Shown: piece by piece, positions 37,501 to 47,840 of the stretch
Numbering within the stretch: position 1 is the first letter of the stretch
How the letters are laid out: every line of letters begins with the position of its first letter
Assembly (NCBI GenBank): GCA_017853175.1
Contig: JAFMKA010000001.1
Coordinates: forward strand, 1-64,000
DNA from: Steroidobacteraceae bacterium
GTDB taxonomy: Bacteria; Pseudomonadota; Gammaproteobacteria; Steroidobacterales; Steroidobacteraceae
Direction of reading: 5' to 3'
Length of the DNA: 64,000 nucleotides
The notes under the pieces: model-generated
The model's input: only the letters and a program-made list of their open reading frames with translations
Database searches by the model: none
Told to the model about the DNA's origin: nothing
Position numbers and translations under genes: made by a program

Positions 37501-39327
37501 ATGAGCGGGCGCAGCGGCGGGCTAATTCCCCAGAGTTTCATCGACGACATTGTCGGGCGTACCGACATCGTCGAGCTCATCGGCGCGCGCGTGCCACTCA
37601 AGAAAGCCGGCAAAGAGTTTCGAGCCTGCTGCCCCTTCCACGATGAGAAAACCCCCTCGTTCTGGGTAAGCCCAGATAAACAGTTCTACCACTGCTTTGG
37701 CTGCGGAGCGCACGGCACGGTATTGGGTTTTCTGATGAATTACGACCGGCTCGGCTTTGTCGAAGCCGTCGAGGAATTGGCCTCGCGACTCGGCGCAGAG
37801 ATCCCCCGCGAAGCCCGCTCGAACGACGATCGAAGTCGCGATCAGGCCGACCTCGCCGGCCTCATGGCTGAGGTTGCCAAACATTGGGCGACCAAACTCA
37901 AAGCCGATTCACGCGCCTCCAAATACCTCTCGAATCGAGGACTCAGCGCCGAGATCATTCAACGATTTGGTATCGGATATTCGGCCAATTCCTGGAATGA
38001 AGTCCTTGATCGTTTCTCTAAAGATACAAAAGGACGTGAAGCGCTCGTCGCATGTGGTCTTATTATCGAGCGTGACGGCGGCTCTGGCCGAGACGGCGAA
38101 CGGTATTACGATCGATTCCGCGATCGCATCATGTTCCCGATCCGCGATGCGCGCGGCCGCGTGATCGCTTTCGGCGGACGAATCATCGATCAGGGCGAGC
38201 CCAAATATCTGAACTCACCGGAGACGGTCCTTTTTCACAAGGGCCGCGAACTCTACGGTCTGTACGAAGTTCGCCAAACGCGAGCGCCCCTTCATCGCCT
38301 GATGGTGGTCGAAGGCTATATGGATGTGGTCCGACTTCATCAGGCCGGCATCCATTACGCCGTTGCCACCCTCGGCACGGCCACCACACCCGAACATTTG
38401 AAGCGCCTGTTCAGACTCGTGAGTGAAGTGGTGTTTGCGTTCGACGGCGATCGAGCTGGGCGTGCCGCCGCGTGGCGCGCGTTGAACAATGCGTTGCCTG
38501 AGGTACGAGAGGGGCGACAGCTCAAATTCTTGTTCCTTCCGGACGGGCACGATCCCGACACCCTGGTGGGCGAAGAAGGTCGTGAGGCCTTCGAAGCGCG
38601 TCTCGACCAGGCCCTGCCGCTCTCGGAGTATCTCGTCCAGGAGTTGTCATCCCAGGTCGATCTCGCCCATGCCGACGGCCGGGCACGTTTCGCTGAAATC
38701 GCTCGCCCACTCGTCACCAAGGTCCCCGAAGGCGTCTACCGAGAATTGCTGGTGGAGCGGCTCGCCGAGGCGATCCGCCTGCCCTCGGCTCGACTTCGCG
38801 AGTTGTGGGCGGGTGGCAGCGCGGGGGGCGGTGAAACCGGCTTCACCGGAAACCGCCGCTTAACCGATCGAGATCCGTCGAGTTCGCGAGCCTCGTCACG
38901 CAGCGCCGGCCGCGGAGGGCTGATGCGGCAGGCCGTGCTCACTCTTGTCCACCACCCGAAGGTCGCCACTCGGTTGAGCGAGCCAGATCTCGACATCCTC
39001 TCGAGCCTCGATGAGCCGGGCTCAGACATTCTTCGAGAGTTGGTGTCTGATCTTCGCGAAAACCCCTGCGCGAATACGGGCCAACTGCTCGAGAGGTGGC
39101 GCGATCGCCCCGAAGCTGAGCGCCTCTCCCGACTCGCGGTCGCCGAATCACTGATGCCGACCGACGAAGCGGCCCTGCAAGAGGTGCGTAATGCGCTTTC
39201 CAGAATGCGGGACGAGCAGTGGCGCCGCCGGCTGGATGCCCTGCTCGAGCGCGAAAAATCTGCCGGTTTGTCTCCGACCGAACGTACGGAACTGCAGCAA
39301 TTGATGACGGGTCGAAACCGGGGTTAG
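37501..39327 (+). CDS. dnaG: DNA primase
   Basis: Synthesises RNA primers at the replication fork. 608 residues from ATG 37501 (TTG at 37495 is in frame but less likely). CHC2 zinc domain with C44, H47, C65 and C68 (CPFHDEKTPSFWVSPDKQF then CFGCG). The TOPRIM core carries VVEGYMDVV and FAFDGDRAGRAAAWRAL, and a helical helicase-interaction domain follows at the C-terminus. It precedes rpoD in the usual order. Confidence 0.96.
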   Translation: MSGRSGGLIPQSFIDDIVGRTDIVELIGARVPLKKAGKEFRACCPFHDEKTPSFWVSPDKQFYHCFGCGAHGTVLGFLMNYDRLGFVEAVEELASRLGAEIPREARSNDDRSRDQADLAGLMAEVAKHWATKLKADSRASKYLSNRGLSAEIIQRFGIGYSANSWNEVLDRFSKDTKGREALVACGLIIERDGGSGRDGERYYDRFRDRIMFPIRDARGRVIAFGGRIIDQGEPKYLNSPETVLFHKGRELYGLYEVRQTRAPLHRLMVVEGYMDVVRLHQAGIHYAVATLGTATTPEHLKRLFRLVSEVVFAFDGDRAGRAAAWRALNNALPEVREGRQLKFLFLPDGHDPDTLVGEEGREAFEARLDQALPLSEYLVQELSSQVDLAHADGRARFAEIARPLVTKVPEGVYRELLVERLAEAIRLPSARLRELWAGGSAGGGETGFTGNRRLTDRDPSSSRASSRSAGRGGLMRQAVLTLVHHPKVATRLSEPDLDILSSLDEPGSDILRELVSDLRENPCANTGQLLERWRDRPEAERLSRLAVAESLMPTDEAALQEVRNALSRMRDEQWRRRLDALLEREKSAGLSPTERTELQQLMTGRNRG

Positions 39328-39441
39328 GCAAGCCCGCATTTACCGTCTTTTCGAGCCCTGCAATCTGGCTAAAAGCCCTTATTTCCCGTATAGTTTCTGG
39401 TTCGCTTCCACGGCCCGGGCCCCGACCCGGCAGGCATCCAA

Positions 39442-41778
39442 ATGAGCAAGAAACCCAAGGCTTCCCCTGGCAAGAAACCCGTGCGCCCGGCTGCTGCCAA
39501 ACCGGCAGTGAAATCAGCGGCCAAAACCGCCAAGCCGACGCCGAAAGCTGCCAAGCCCGCTCCGAAGGCGAGTGTGGCCGCGAAACCCGCTCCCAAATCT
39601 GCGATCAAGGCCGCACCCGCGGCTCCCGCCCAAAAGCCTGCCGCCAAAGGAAAAGGCGCGCCGGCCGCGAAGTCGGTCGCTGCGCCAAAGGCAACCGCCC
39701 CTGCAAAGGCGGCTGTGCCTGCGAAAGTAGCCCCGCCTGAAAAAGCCGCCGCCGTGGCGAAAGCGCCCGCCGCTGCCAAGCCCGCCGCCAACGCGAAGGG
39801 CGCCGTTAAGCCGACTGCGCCGGCCGCAGAATCGAAAGTCGCCGAGAGCAAACCGAAGAGCTCGTCGAAGGCGGCAAAGGCTGCCGCGAACGAAGGCAGC
39901 AAAATCTTGGCGCTCCCCGAGCGTCGTCCGCTCGCGCTGCCAGAAGAGCGTCAGTCGCAACTCAAGCAACTTATCGCACTCGGTAAGGAGCAGAGCTATC
40001 TCACCTACTCTCAGGTGAACGACTACCTGCCTTCCGAAATCGTTGATCCCGAACAGATCGAAGAGATCGTCAACACCATCAACGATATGGGCATTCCGGT
40101 CTACGAAAAGGCGCCGGAGAGTGAATCGTTGTTGGCACCGGAGACCACGGCGCCCTCCGACGAAGAAGCAATCGAAGAAGCTGCTGCAGCGCTCGCGGCG
40201 CTCGATGCAGAACTGGGTCGCACCACCGACCCCGTGCGCATGTACATGCGCGAGATGGGCACCGTCGAACTGCTGACTCGCGAAGGCGAGATCAGCATCG
40301 CCAAGCGCATCGAAGAGGGTTTGAATTCGATCCGCGGACAGCTCGCAACGTATCCGCCGACCTTCGACTTCCTCTTCAAGGTTTATGAAAACGTAAAGGG
40401 TGGAACAGGACGTCTCGCAGACATCCTCGTGGGCTTTATCGATCCCAATGCGCCTGATGTCATCGCGCAACCTCAGAATCCGACGAAGGTCGACGCCTCT
40501 GCACCCGCCGAAGAAGAATCGGAATCCGAGGACGGTGACGATAGTGAAGAAGCCGTCGATACCGGACCCGATCCGGTCGAGACCGCAAATCGTTTCGCCT
40601 CGATGATCAAGCTGCACACGCAGATGCTCAATTCGATGGCCAAGGTAGGCGTCGAAGATCCCAAGACTCAGAAAATCCGCAAGAAGCTTGCGAGCGAGTT
40701 CATGGAACTCAAGCTGTCGCCGCGCATGTTCGATGCGCTGATCGACAACCTGCGCTCCAATATCAACGAAATTCGTCAGCTCGAAAAAGAAATCATGGTC
40801 ATCGCCGTTCGCGATGCCGGAATGCCGCGTAAAGAATTCATCGCGACCTTCCCGCGTAACGAGACCAATGATCGCTGGGCTGCCAAGCACATCAAAGCTG
40901 GCAAGAAGTGGTCTGCGCCCCTTGGTCGCTTCGCCGACGATATTCGCGCCAAACAAAGCGTGCTTCGAGAGATCGAGAAGATCCGCCATCTTTCGATCAT
41001 CGAGATCAAGGAAATCAATCGCGAAGTCTCGATCGGCGAAGCCAAGGCTCGTCGAGCCAAAAAAGAGATGGTGGAGGCGAACCTGCGCCTCGTGATTTCT
41101 ATCGCCAAGAAATATACGAACCGCGGACTTCAGTTCCTCGACCTCATTCAAGAAGGCAACATCGGCCTCATGAAGGCTGTCGATAAGTTCGAATACCGTC
41201 GCGGTTACAAGTTCTCGACCTATGCAACGTGGTGGATCCGCCAGGCCATCACGCGCTCGATCGCCGACCAGGCACGAACGATCCGCATTCCGGTCCACAT
41301 GATCGAGACGATCAACAAGCTCAACCGCATTTCGCGACAAATGCTTCAGGAGATGGGTCGCGAGCCCACGCCTGAAGAGCTTGCCGTGCGAATGGAGATG
41401 CCCGAAGACAAGGTTCGCAAGGTGCTCAAAATCGCCAAAGAACCGATCTCCATGGAGACGCCGATCGGCGACGACGAAGATTCACATCTTGGCGATTTCA
41501 TTGAAGACACCTCGGTCGCCTCGCCGATCGACCAAGCGACGGCCGAGTCCCTGCGAGAAACGACTCACGCCGTTCTCTCGCAGCTCACGCCGCGCGAGGC
41601 GAAGGTGCTGCGCATGCGCTTCGGAATCGACCTCAACACCGACCATACCCTCGAGGAAGTCGGCAAACAGTTCGATGTCACACGTGAGCGCATTCGTCAG
41701 ATCGAAGCTAAAGCACTCCGCAAGCTACGTCATCCCAGCCGATCAGAGCAGCTGCGAAGCTTCTTGATCGAGGACTGA
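39442..41778 (+). CDS. rpoD: RNA polymerase primary sigma factor, with a long Lys/Ala/Pro-rich N-terminal tail
   Basis: Housekeeping sigma factor, 778 residues against the usual 610-620. Region 1.1 begins only near residue 171 ([27 protein letters not shown]). Ahead of it is a tail of about 155 residues made almost only of Lys, Ala and Pro, histone-H1-like. The rest is normal: region 1.2 ([11 protein letters not shown]), the non-conserved insert with an acidic run, region 2 ([44 protein letters not shown]), region 3 and region 4 ([29 protein letters not shown]). Last gene of the rpsU-yqeY-dnaG-rpoD set. Confidence 0.95.
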   Translation: MSKKPKASPGKKPVRPAAAKPAVKSAAKTAKPTPKAAKPAPKASVAAKPAPKSAIKAAPAAPAQKPAAKGKGAPAAKSVAAPKATAPAKAAVPAKVAPPEKAAAVAKAPAAAKPAANAKGAVKPTAPAAESKVAESKPKSSSKAAKAAANEGSKILALPERRPLALPEERQSQLKQLIALGKEQSYLTYSQVNDYLPSEIVDPEQIEEIVNTINDMGIPVYEKAPESESLLAPETTAPSDEEAIEEAAAALAALDAELGRTTDPVRMYMREMGTVELLTREGEISIAKRIEEGLNSIRGQLATYPPTFDFLFKVYENVKGGTGRLADILVGFIDPNAPDVIAQPQNPTKVDASAPAEEESESEDGDDSEEAVDTGPDPVETANRFASMIKLHTQMLNSMAKVGVEDPKTQKIRKKLASEFMELKLSPRMFDALIDNLRSNINEIRQLEKEIMVIAVRDAGMPRKEFIATFPRNETNDRWAAKHIKAGKKWSAPLGRFADDIRAKQSVLREIEKIRHLSIIEIKEINREVSIGEAKARRAKKEMVEANLRLVISIAKKYTNRGLQFLDLIQEGNIGLMKAVDKFEYRRGYKFSTYATWWIRQAITRSIADQARTIRIPVHMIETINKLNRISRQMLQEMGREPTPEELAVRMEMPEDKVRKVLKIAKEPISMETPIGDDEDSHLGDFIEDTSVASPIDQATAESLRETTHAVLSQLTPREAKVLRMRFGIDLNTDHTLEEVGKQFDVTRERIRQIEAKALRKLRHPSRSEQLRSFLIED

Positions 41779-41819
41779 TAGACTACGGACATCAACAAAT
41801 TCGTTAAGAGGATCGCCAC

Positions 41820-42860
41820 ATGGCCCTGATCTCGATGCGACAGTTGCTCGACCACGCTGCCGAACACCACTACGGAGTTCCAGCTTTCAACGTCAATAAC
41901 CTCGAGCAGGTTCAGGCGATCATGCAGGCCGCCGACAAGACCGACAGTCCTGTGATCATGCAGGCGTCGGCCGGCGCCCGTAAGTACGCAGGCGAGCCGT
42001 TCTTGCGGCACCTCATCGAAGCGGCCATCGAAAGCTATCCCCACATCCCGATCGTGATGCACCAAGATCACGGCGCGAGTCCGTCGGTCTGCGTGCAGTC
42101 CATCCGCTCAGGGTTCTCGAGCGTCATGATGGACGGCTCTCTCAAAGAAGATGGCAAGACCCCTGCACCGTACGACTACAACGTCGATGTCACGCGTCAT
42201 GTCGTGCGCATCGCGCACGCGGTGGGTGTGTCGGTCGAGGGTGAGCTCGGCTGTCTCGGTTCCCTCGAATCTGGCAAAGCCGGCGAAGAAGATGGTCATG
42301 GCGCCGAGGGCCATCTCTCGCACGACCAACTACTGACCGACCCCGATCAGGCCGCGGATTTCGTAGCTAAGACAGGGGTCGATGCCCTGGCTATCGCCAT
42401 CGGCACATCGCACGGTGCGTATAAGTTCTCGCGCAAACCCACTGGCGATATTCTCGCCATCCAGCGTATCCGCGAGATCAACGCTAAGATTCCGAACACG
42501 CACCTCGTGATGCACGGCTCTTCTTCCGTCCCGCAAGAGTGGCTGCAAATCATCCGTGAAAACGGCGGCAAACTCCGCGAAACCTACGGCGTGCCCGTCG
42601 AAGAAATTCTCGAGGGCATCAAACACGGCGTGCGCAAAATCAATATCGATACCGATATCCGACTGGCGATGACAGGCGCCATTCGTCGCGCAATGAATAA
42701 AGATCCTGCGGAATTCGACCCGCGTAAATACATGAAAGAAGCGATGCTCGCAGCACGCGAGATCTGTGTGGCGCGTTACGAAGCCTTCGGATGCGCAGGC
42801 AAAGCCTCGAAGATCAAAATCGTACCGCTCGAGGACATGGCCAAGCGCTACGCCGCCTGA
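41820..42860 (+). CDS. fba: Class II fructose-1,6-bisphosphate aldolase
   Basis: Zinc-dependent aldolase of 346 residues for glycolysis and gluconeogenesis. Motifs: [25 protein letters not shown] with zinc ligands, [57 protein letters not shown] and [18 protein letters not shown]. The SLE-type insert ([14 protein letters not shown]) places it with the Calvin-cycle-type subgroup common in proteobacteria. It can also consume DHAP released by the sulfosugar pathway further along the window, though that is inference. Confidence 0.95.
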   Translation: MALISMRQLLDHAAEHHYGVPAFNVNNLEQVQAIMQAADKTDSPVIMQASAGARKYAGEPFLRHLIEAAIESYPHIPIVMHQDHGASPSVCVQSIRSGFSSVMMDGSLKEDGKTPAPYDYNVDVTRHVVRIAHAVGVSVEGELGCLGSLESGKAGEEDGHGAEGHLSHDQLLTDPDQAADFVAKTGVDALAIAIGTSHGAYKFSRKPTGDILAIQRIREINAKIPNTHLVMHGSSSVPQEWLQIIRENGGKLRETYGVPVEEILEGIKHGVRKINIDTDIRLAMTGAIRRAMNKDPAEFDPRKYMKEAMLAAREICVARYEAFGCAGKASKIKIVPLEDMAKRYAA

Positions 42861-42885
42861 TCAGTTCACTATTCGTGTGTCATCA

Positions 42886-42913
42886 GAAACGCCGGCCTCA
42901 GGGTCGGCGTTTC
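42886..42913. terminator. Convergent terminator-like hairpin after fba
   Basis: gaaacgccg (42886-42894) pairs with cggcgtttc (42905-42913), and the stem may extend inward to a four-base loop tcag. No long T-run follows. It lies at the meeting point of fba and the alarmone-hydrolase gene and covers the latter's stop codon. Confidence 0.6.
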
Positions 42914-43479
42914 CATATCTGGTCAAAGCGTTGCTCGAGTTCGGGGTTAACGCCTCTTAGCTGATCAATCACCTCTTTCGACCAATCGAAGTAGGCGCGC
43001 TGGCGCTCAACCGTCCAGCCGTTGGGCGGGCTCGATATCATGCTGCGCAGATTGCAGATTTTGTCGGCAAGCTTTACTTGCTTCGCCTCGATCGAAGCCA
43101 GTCTCGCTCTCGAGATCTGGAGTTTTTTTCTCGCACGCCATGCGATGGTGGGTTCGTCAGTCACCTCCATGACGATCGCAGCTACCCGCTCTCCGAACTC
43201 CCCTTGGAGCTCTTGTACGGTCGTCTGAGTGTCTTCGAGAGTGTCGTGTAAGAGCGCTGCCGCCAAGATCACTGGGTCTGTCACGCCGCCCTCAAACCAC
43301 AGAGCGTGCGCCAGATCGAGCGGGTGGTTGATATAAGGCAAGGCTCCACGCCCTTTGCGGCGCTGATCCCGGTGCTTCCATGCAGCGAAACGCGCTGCAC
43401 GAAGCACCAGCCCCATATCGGCTTGGTGATTATCGGTGTCGCCAGTCGGTGACGTTTGAGAGCGATTTTTGTCGGGCAT
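42898..43479 (-). CDS. Stand-alone HD-domain hydrolase, likely (p)ppGpp hydrolase (MESH1/SAH type)
   Basis: 193-residue HD protein with the metal- and substrate-binding set of SpoT-like hydrolases: H36, H52 in PYINHPLDLAHAL, H78-D79 in ALLHDTLEDT with E82-D83, and D139 in VKLADKICNLRSM. No synthetase or TGS domain, so it is a small alarmone hydrolase candidate that degrades (p)ppGpp or NADPH-like substrates, acting in the cytoplasm. The first 20 residues are polar and unconserved; a later start is possible. Confidence 0.78.
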   Translation of the reverse strand: MPDKNRSQTSPTGDTDNHQADMGLVLRAARFAAWKHRDQRRKGRGALPYINHPLDLAHALWFEGGVTDPVILAAALLHDTLEDTQTTVQELQGEFGERVAAIVMEVTDEPTIAWRARKKLQISRARLASIEAKQVKLADKICNLRSMISSPPNGWTVERQRAYFDWSKEVIDQLRGVNPELEQRFDQIWKRRP

Positions 43480-43519
43480 AATGCATTAAGGAAACATTTA
43501 CGAACCCACGGTAACCAGT

Positions 43520-43999
43520 ATGCCCCGAAGCATTTGTGATCTCGCAGACGACCACGGCGCCCGGATTCGGGTGATCCAGCCCGTGTTCCGTGATTTCGGA
43601 ATGATTACGAAGTTCCACGGACAGGTCACGACCATCCACTGCCGAGAGGACAACGCCCTTCTCAAAACCACACTGGGGACTCCAGGCGCCGGCCGGGTCA
43701 TGGTGGTGGATGGCGGCGGCTCACTCGAACGCGCGCTATTCGGGGACAATTTGGGTTCCATCCTCATCAAAAATGGCTGGGCAGGGATTCTCATCAACGG
43801 CGCGGTAAGAGACGTGGAATTTCTCAAGACCATGCCCCTGGCAGTTCGCGCTCTTGCAGTCTGCCCTGTTCCTCCTCGCAAAGACGGCACTGGCGAGCGC
43901 GATGTGATCGTATCGTTCGCCGGGGTGACTATCTCGCCCGGCGACTGGCTCTATGCCGACGAGAATGGCGTGATTTTGAGCGCCACGCCAATCGAATAG
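43520..43999 (+). CDS. rraA: RraA family protein (RNase E inhibitor / oxaloacetate decarboxylase-like)
   Basis: 159 residues. In E. coli RraA binds RNase E and slows RNA decay; relatives are HMG/CHA aldolases or oxaloacetate decarboxylases. Motifs: the start SICDLADDHGARIRVIQPVFRDFG, VMVVDGGGSLERALFGDNLG, GWAGILINGAVRDVEFL with the conserved Arg-Asp, and GDWLYADENGVI. Length fits RraA itself. Divergent from the HD hydrolase with 40 bases between them. Confidence 0.88.
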   Translation: MPRSICDLADDHGARIRVIQPVFRDFGMITKFHGQVTTIHCREDNALLKTTLGTPGAGRVMVVDGGGSLERALFGDNLGSILIKNGWAGILINGAVRDVEFLKTMPLAVRALAVCPVPPRKDGTGERDVIVSFAGVTISPGDWLYADENGVILSATPIE

Positions 44000-44007
44000 C
44001 TCTCGCG

Positions 44008-44589
44008 CTAAAGCCAGCGGGTTCGACTGGTAACGTCCGCAGGACGTACAGGCCCTTTGCTCATCGGCGCACCCAAGTGGATAAACCCGATGATGCGCTC
44101 GTCGGAAGAGAGGCCCAAAGCGTGTTTGACCAACGAGCTGTAAGCATGCGAGCCGGTTTTCCAAGCTACCCCTAAACCCAAAGACTCTGCAGCGATCCAC
44201 AGATTCTGAATGGCTGCGCCCACAGCGACCCACTGTTCTATCTCAGGCACCTTCGGGTGAGACTGAGCGACCGCCGAAACCACTAATAACGTCGGCGATC
44301 TCATGGCCTTCGAAGCCTCGCGATCGAGTGCCTCACGATCCGAATCAGGTGACTTCTCGCGAAGTGCCGCAGCCATCGCATTTCCGAGTAGAGTTCGTCG
44401 CTCACCTTCCAAGACCGTGAACCGCCAAGGCGCGAGAAGTCCATGATCAGGCGCGCGAACAGCGGCCGTCAGCACTAACTCCAACTGCTCCCGAGAAACC
44501 GGTGTATCAGCGAATTTCTTGGTTGAACTCCGATTGAGGATCTTATCGATCGTCGGGTTCCGCTCTACTTCCGTTGGGCCTGAAGTCAT
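44008..44589 (-). CDS. Nitroreductase family protein, YdjA-like
   Basis: FMN flavoprotein of 193 residues that transfers hydride from NAD(P)H to an unknown acceptor. Motifs: ILNRSSTKKFADTPVSREQLELVLTAAVRAPDHGLLAPWRFTVLEG at the N-terminus (the YdjA/TdsD wording), SHPKVPEIEQWVAVGAAIQNLWIAAESLGLGVAWKTG, and IGFIHLGAP. ATG at 44589 is preferred over the in-frame GTG at 44604 because GGAGG sits eight bases before it. Confidence 0.87.
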   Translation of the reverse strand: MTSGPTEVERNPTIDKILNRSSTKKFADTPVSREQLELVLTAAVRAPDHGLLAPWRFTVLEGERRTLLGNAMAAALREKSPDSDREALDREASKAMRSPTLLVVSAVAQSHPKVPEIEQWVAVGAAIQNLWIAAESLGLGVAWKTGSHAYSSLVKHALGLSSDERIIGFIHLGAPMSKGPVRPADVTSRTRWL

Positions 44590-44643
44590 CAGAAAATCCT
44601 CCACCCGCTGATACGGGTGAAGGATAGTCTATACGCAACTGAA

Positions 44644-44871
44644 TCAACGCGGCTTTGGAGGCAGGATCGCCGGCTGACGAACTATCATTGGTGGTGATTT
44701 TAATTCGTCGCAATTAAACAAACAAAATGCTCTTCCCATAATGATGATAAAGCGCCCCTCAATCTCGATAAATGATCCCGCGACGGCAGGCTTAACCGAC
44801 ATTGCTGTCATGAGAGCAGAGAGAATAACCAGCGCTACTTTTACGCTAACTTTTGATCTTTCTAGATGCAT
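44644..44871 (-). CDS. Small exported protein of unknown function
   Basis: 75-residue protein I do not recognise. It starts at ATG 44871 with a strong ribosome-binding site (CCGGAGGCGGAT before the ATG). A signal peptide is plausible: basic start MHLERSK, hydrophobic VALVILSALMTAMSV, then KPAVAGS. The mature part (about 45 residues) is GSFIEIEGRFIIIMGRAF and contains two Cys (CLFNC), followed by a Pro-rich tail ending PPKPR. Lower GC than the flanking genes; it lies downstream of the Ser/Thr kinase gene in the same direction. Confidence 0.5.
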   Translation of the reverse strand: MHLERSKVSVKVALVILSALMTAMSVKPAVAGSFIEIEGRFIIIMGRAFCLFNCDELKSPPMIVRQPAILPPKPR

Positions 44872-44962
44872 ATCCGCCTCCGGAGTAAATGACGTTTTCC
44901 ACACCGAGGCGAACACTAGGCGAAAATCCGATAACTAAATGATATCTATTTCTCCCTAGTTT

Positions 44963-47746
44963 CTACAGAAACGGCGCTTCCTTGCTTAATCTAACTAAAG
45001 TTTCTTTATCGATATCCGATTCGCTCGTCCCGAGCATTGAGAGAATCACCGACGCGGCTTCAAGCGTCGAATGACCATGCGGATAAGCCCTCTTCAAAAC
45101 ACTTGTCGCCCGTTCGGCATCCTTTAATAACGCCTCTCGAGCAACAATCTTCCGCGAAGATCTTAACTCGCTCAGGATTAGTGCATTAGTTACCGTTGCG
45201 GTTATGGGATGCCAATACTTAAATTTGTAAAGCGATAATCTTTTAGCTTCCCTCAGGGCTTCGATCGCTCCATTACTGTCTCCTATCTTTTCAAGCGCCA
45301 CTCCGCGAACCCAAAGCAGGAAAATCTGGTCTTCGGAGGACTCACTCTCCGACTTAAGCGCTAAAGAGCTCCAATCGTCACTAGCAAGTATCTTAAGCGC
45401 CCCGATCGGATCTCCCTCTCTTATGAGCGCCTCGGCTAACAATAGAGCCATCGAAAACCTATGATTCTTTTCAGTTGCATCACTGAAATTACGACGAGCA
45501 ATGGTTGATGTCGTCGGATAGTCTCCAGATGCAAGCGCGACTCTTGCCTCAATCAACGCTAGGTCCCACTCAAAGTACTTTCCGCTTCTTGGTCGGGTGG
45601 TGCTTTGGTATTCCCGCAGTCGGTTGAGAAACTCTCGTGCGGTGCGCAACTCGCCAACTCGGATGGCCCAGTTCGCTGCTAACACATATAGACGCTCACT
45701 GACTACAGAGACTCCGCCGAAATTCTCCTCTACCCTACCAATCAGCGCTTTTAGCGTTGACCATCCAGCGTCGTAAGCGCCCGCTTCGAAAAGAGCGCCG
45801 TGCAATTCAAGAGAGCGCCTTATACGCTCGCCCTCCGAAATTGAGCTGCGTTCTAGCGCTCGTACTGCCCTATGAAATGACATTAATGCATTAGGCCAGT
45901 CTCCCGATGCAAACTGAGCAGACATCAGTCCATAGATCGCTCCAATCTCTCGGCTACCATCCTTCCCCTGATGCGCTATCTTTTCTGCCTGTTCGAATAA
46001 TTCAATTGCTTGAAGAGGCTCTTCATTCGACTTCGCATACCAAGCGCTTAGCCAGTAGTAGTCCGACTGTATGGGAAGAGGCAGTCGGGCTATGTCACCA
46101 AGTAACTCAATCTTTAAAAGACTCTGACGCACTGACTCTATGTCACTAAAGTGACTAGCTAACTGCGCTTCTGAAATAAGGGCCTCTGCGTAACCGGGGC
46201 TTTCGGGTATCTGAGAGAGAATTCTTGAGCGTATCGCCGATAGTTTCGCTTGTTGCTCATAGTTTCCAAGTCGCGCCCATGCGTTACCAATCGACAACGC
46301 TATCTCGGCTGCGATCTCAGGTTCGGCTTCAAAGTCGCCTGATAGACGCTCTCCGCCTGCGATCAGTATCTCCTGAACGGATACATCCCTCCCTCCATGC
46401 AACTCAGGGTTAGCGTTCTCGAATAGTCCGATCAAGAAATCACGAGTGGCAGCTGCACGTCGGGACTCTATTTTTGCCTCATGCGCCTGCAAGATGGCGA
46501 TTATCGTTGCGGTGAGGACGGCGCACGTTGCGGCACTGCCAAGAGATACGGCAAGAGTGTTTCTGGCAACGAACTTTTTGACGATGGAGAATCTCGACGG
46601 AGGCTTTGCTAAAACTGGGCGCTCCTCAAGCCACCGAACAAGATCCGCTCGCAGTGCCTCTACCGCGGGGTATCGGTCGGTCGTATTCCTCGCGAGCGCC
46701 TTGAGTAGCACGGCATCGAGATCGCCGCGTAAAACACGTGAAATGCGGGATGTTGTCGTTGCGCGCTTTTCCGCGGTGGAGGCCTCGATCTTCGCACGGC
46801 TCGGAGTCTTCAGATGCCCCTCGATAATCGCCGTCTCGATCTCCGCTCTCGACGCTTTCTGAATAATGAGCGGCGAGGCCCCGACCAAGAGCTCATAGAG
46901 CATTACCCCAAGGGAATAGACATCAGATGCAAGGGTAAGCCGCAAATGCTGAATTTGCTCCGGGCTTGCGTAACGCGGAGTCATGGCTCGCGCCGACGTC
47001 CGTGAGTTTTGGTCGATCGGCGTCAGGCTTTCCTCGTCGCTCATCAATTTGGCAATTCCAAAGTCGAGCAGCCTTACCTCACCCCTTTGATTGACGAGCA
47101 CGTTTCCGGGCTTTAGATCGCGATGAAGAACGAGATTGACGTGAGCGTAATCGACCGCATCGAGCACCTGGCGAAAGAGACGAATTCGCGCGGAAATTGA
47201 GAGCCTGTTTTCGTCGCAGTACTCATCGATACGTTGCCCTTCGACATACTCGAGTGCCAGAAAGGGTCGGCCGAGCTGATCGACGCCAGCGTCATAAAGT
47301 CTTGCGAGGTTTGGATGCTCGAGGGACCCGAGAATGTCGCGCTCGCGAGCCATGCGGACCGATAGATCACGCGCCCATACCATTCGCGGTAACTTCAGCG
47401 CGACCCGTCTTTTTAGAGTGCCATCGGCGCGCTCGGCGAGCCAAACCGAGCCCATGCCCCCGTCGCCGAGCTGTTGCAACAACCGGTAAGGCCCAACAAG
47501 GTCGCCAACAATGACCGTTGCGGGAGGCGTCAGCCCTTCGATACCGCTCGTAAATGCATCGAGGAAGGGGCGCGTCTGCACGCCCGCCTGCACTTCGAGC
47601 AGACGCCGCAGAGGCTCGCGAAGAAGCTCAAACTGAGGCGGAAGCGCTGCAAGCCATGCGGGGCGCTCTTCAAGAGGCAGCATTAACCCCGCCTCGAGGA
47701 GCCGCTGCAGATCGGACCAATCGGCGGGAGCGCTGGGGGATGTCAC
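44963..47746 (-). CDS. Membrane-anchored Hanks-type serine/threonine protein kinase with TPR-like C-terminus
   Basis: 927-residue kinase. Glycine loop GDGGMGSV (94-101), ATP lysine K118 in VALKLPR, HRDLKPGN (208-215), DFG (228-230) and the activation-segment PRYASPEQ are intact, so it should be active. A single transmembrane helix is near 398-419; the remaining 500 residues are helical repeats of TPR type, presumably periplasmic. Starts GTG at 47746. The C-terminal half has visibly lower GC than the kinase half and the surrounding genome. Substrates unknown; a phosphatase homologue lies 94 bases upstream. Confidence 0.88.
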   Translation of the reverse strand: MTSPSAPADWSDLQRLLEAGLMLPLEERPAWLAALPPQFELLREPLRRLLEVQAGVQTRPFLDAFTSGIEGLTPPATVIVGDLVGPYRLLQQLGDGGMGSVWLAERADGTLKRRVALKLPRMVWARDLSVRMARERDILGSLEHPNLARLYDAGVDQLGRPFLALEYVEGQRIDEYCDENRLSISARIRLFRQVLDAVDYAHVNLVLHRDLKPGNVLVNQRGEVRLLDFGIAKLMSDEESLTPIDQNSRTSARAMTPRYASPEQIQHLRLTLASDVYSLGVMLYELLVGASPLIIQKASRAEIETAIIEGHLKTPSRAKIEASTAEKRATTTSRISRVLRGDLDAVLLKALARNTTDRYPAVEALRADLVRWLEERPVLAKPPSRFSIVKKFVARNTLAVSLGSAATCAVLTATIIAILQAHEAKIESRRAAATRDFLIGLFENANPELHGGRDVSVQEILIAGGERLSGDFEAEPEIAAEIALSIGNAWARLGNYEQQAKLSAIRSRILSQIPESPGYAEALISEAQLASHFSDIESVRQSLLKIELLGDIARLPLPIQSDYYWLSAWYAKSNEEPLQAIELFEQAEKIAHQGKDGSREIGAIYGLMSAQFASGDWPNALMSFHRAVRALERSSISEGERIRRSLELHGALFEAGAYDAGWSTLKALIGRVEENFGGVSVVSERLYVLAANWAIRVGELRTAREFLNRLREYQSTTRPRSGKYFEWDLALIEARVALASGDYPTTSTIARRNFSDATEKNHRFSMALLLAEALIREGDPIGALKILASDDWSSLALKSESESSEDQIFLLWVRGVALEKIGDSNGAIEALREAKRLSLYKFKYWHPITATVTNALILSELRSSRKIVAREALLKDAERATSVLKRAYPHGHSTLEAASVILSMLGTSESDIDKETLVRLSKEAPFL

Positions 47747-47840
47747 GGGAAGATTAGTAACCGCCTTCGCGAATTACCGAAAGAGTTACATCGGCAATCC
47801 GCCCCGTCACCCCCAAGAAACTATTCTGTTTTGGGAGTTT

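Noticed and set aside
39460..39900. Tandem-repeat-like DNA
   Set aside because: The repetitiveness comes from Lys/Ala/Pro codons in the rpoD tail; units are irregular and in frame, so it is a protein feature and not a separate repeat element.
39514..41340. A 608-codon open frame on the minus strand
   Set aside because: It is the exact antisense of rpoD, its low-complexity Leu/Gly/Arg text mirrors the Lys/Ala-rich tail and codon bias, and it has no recognisable domain or ribosome-binding site.
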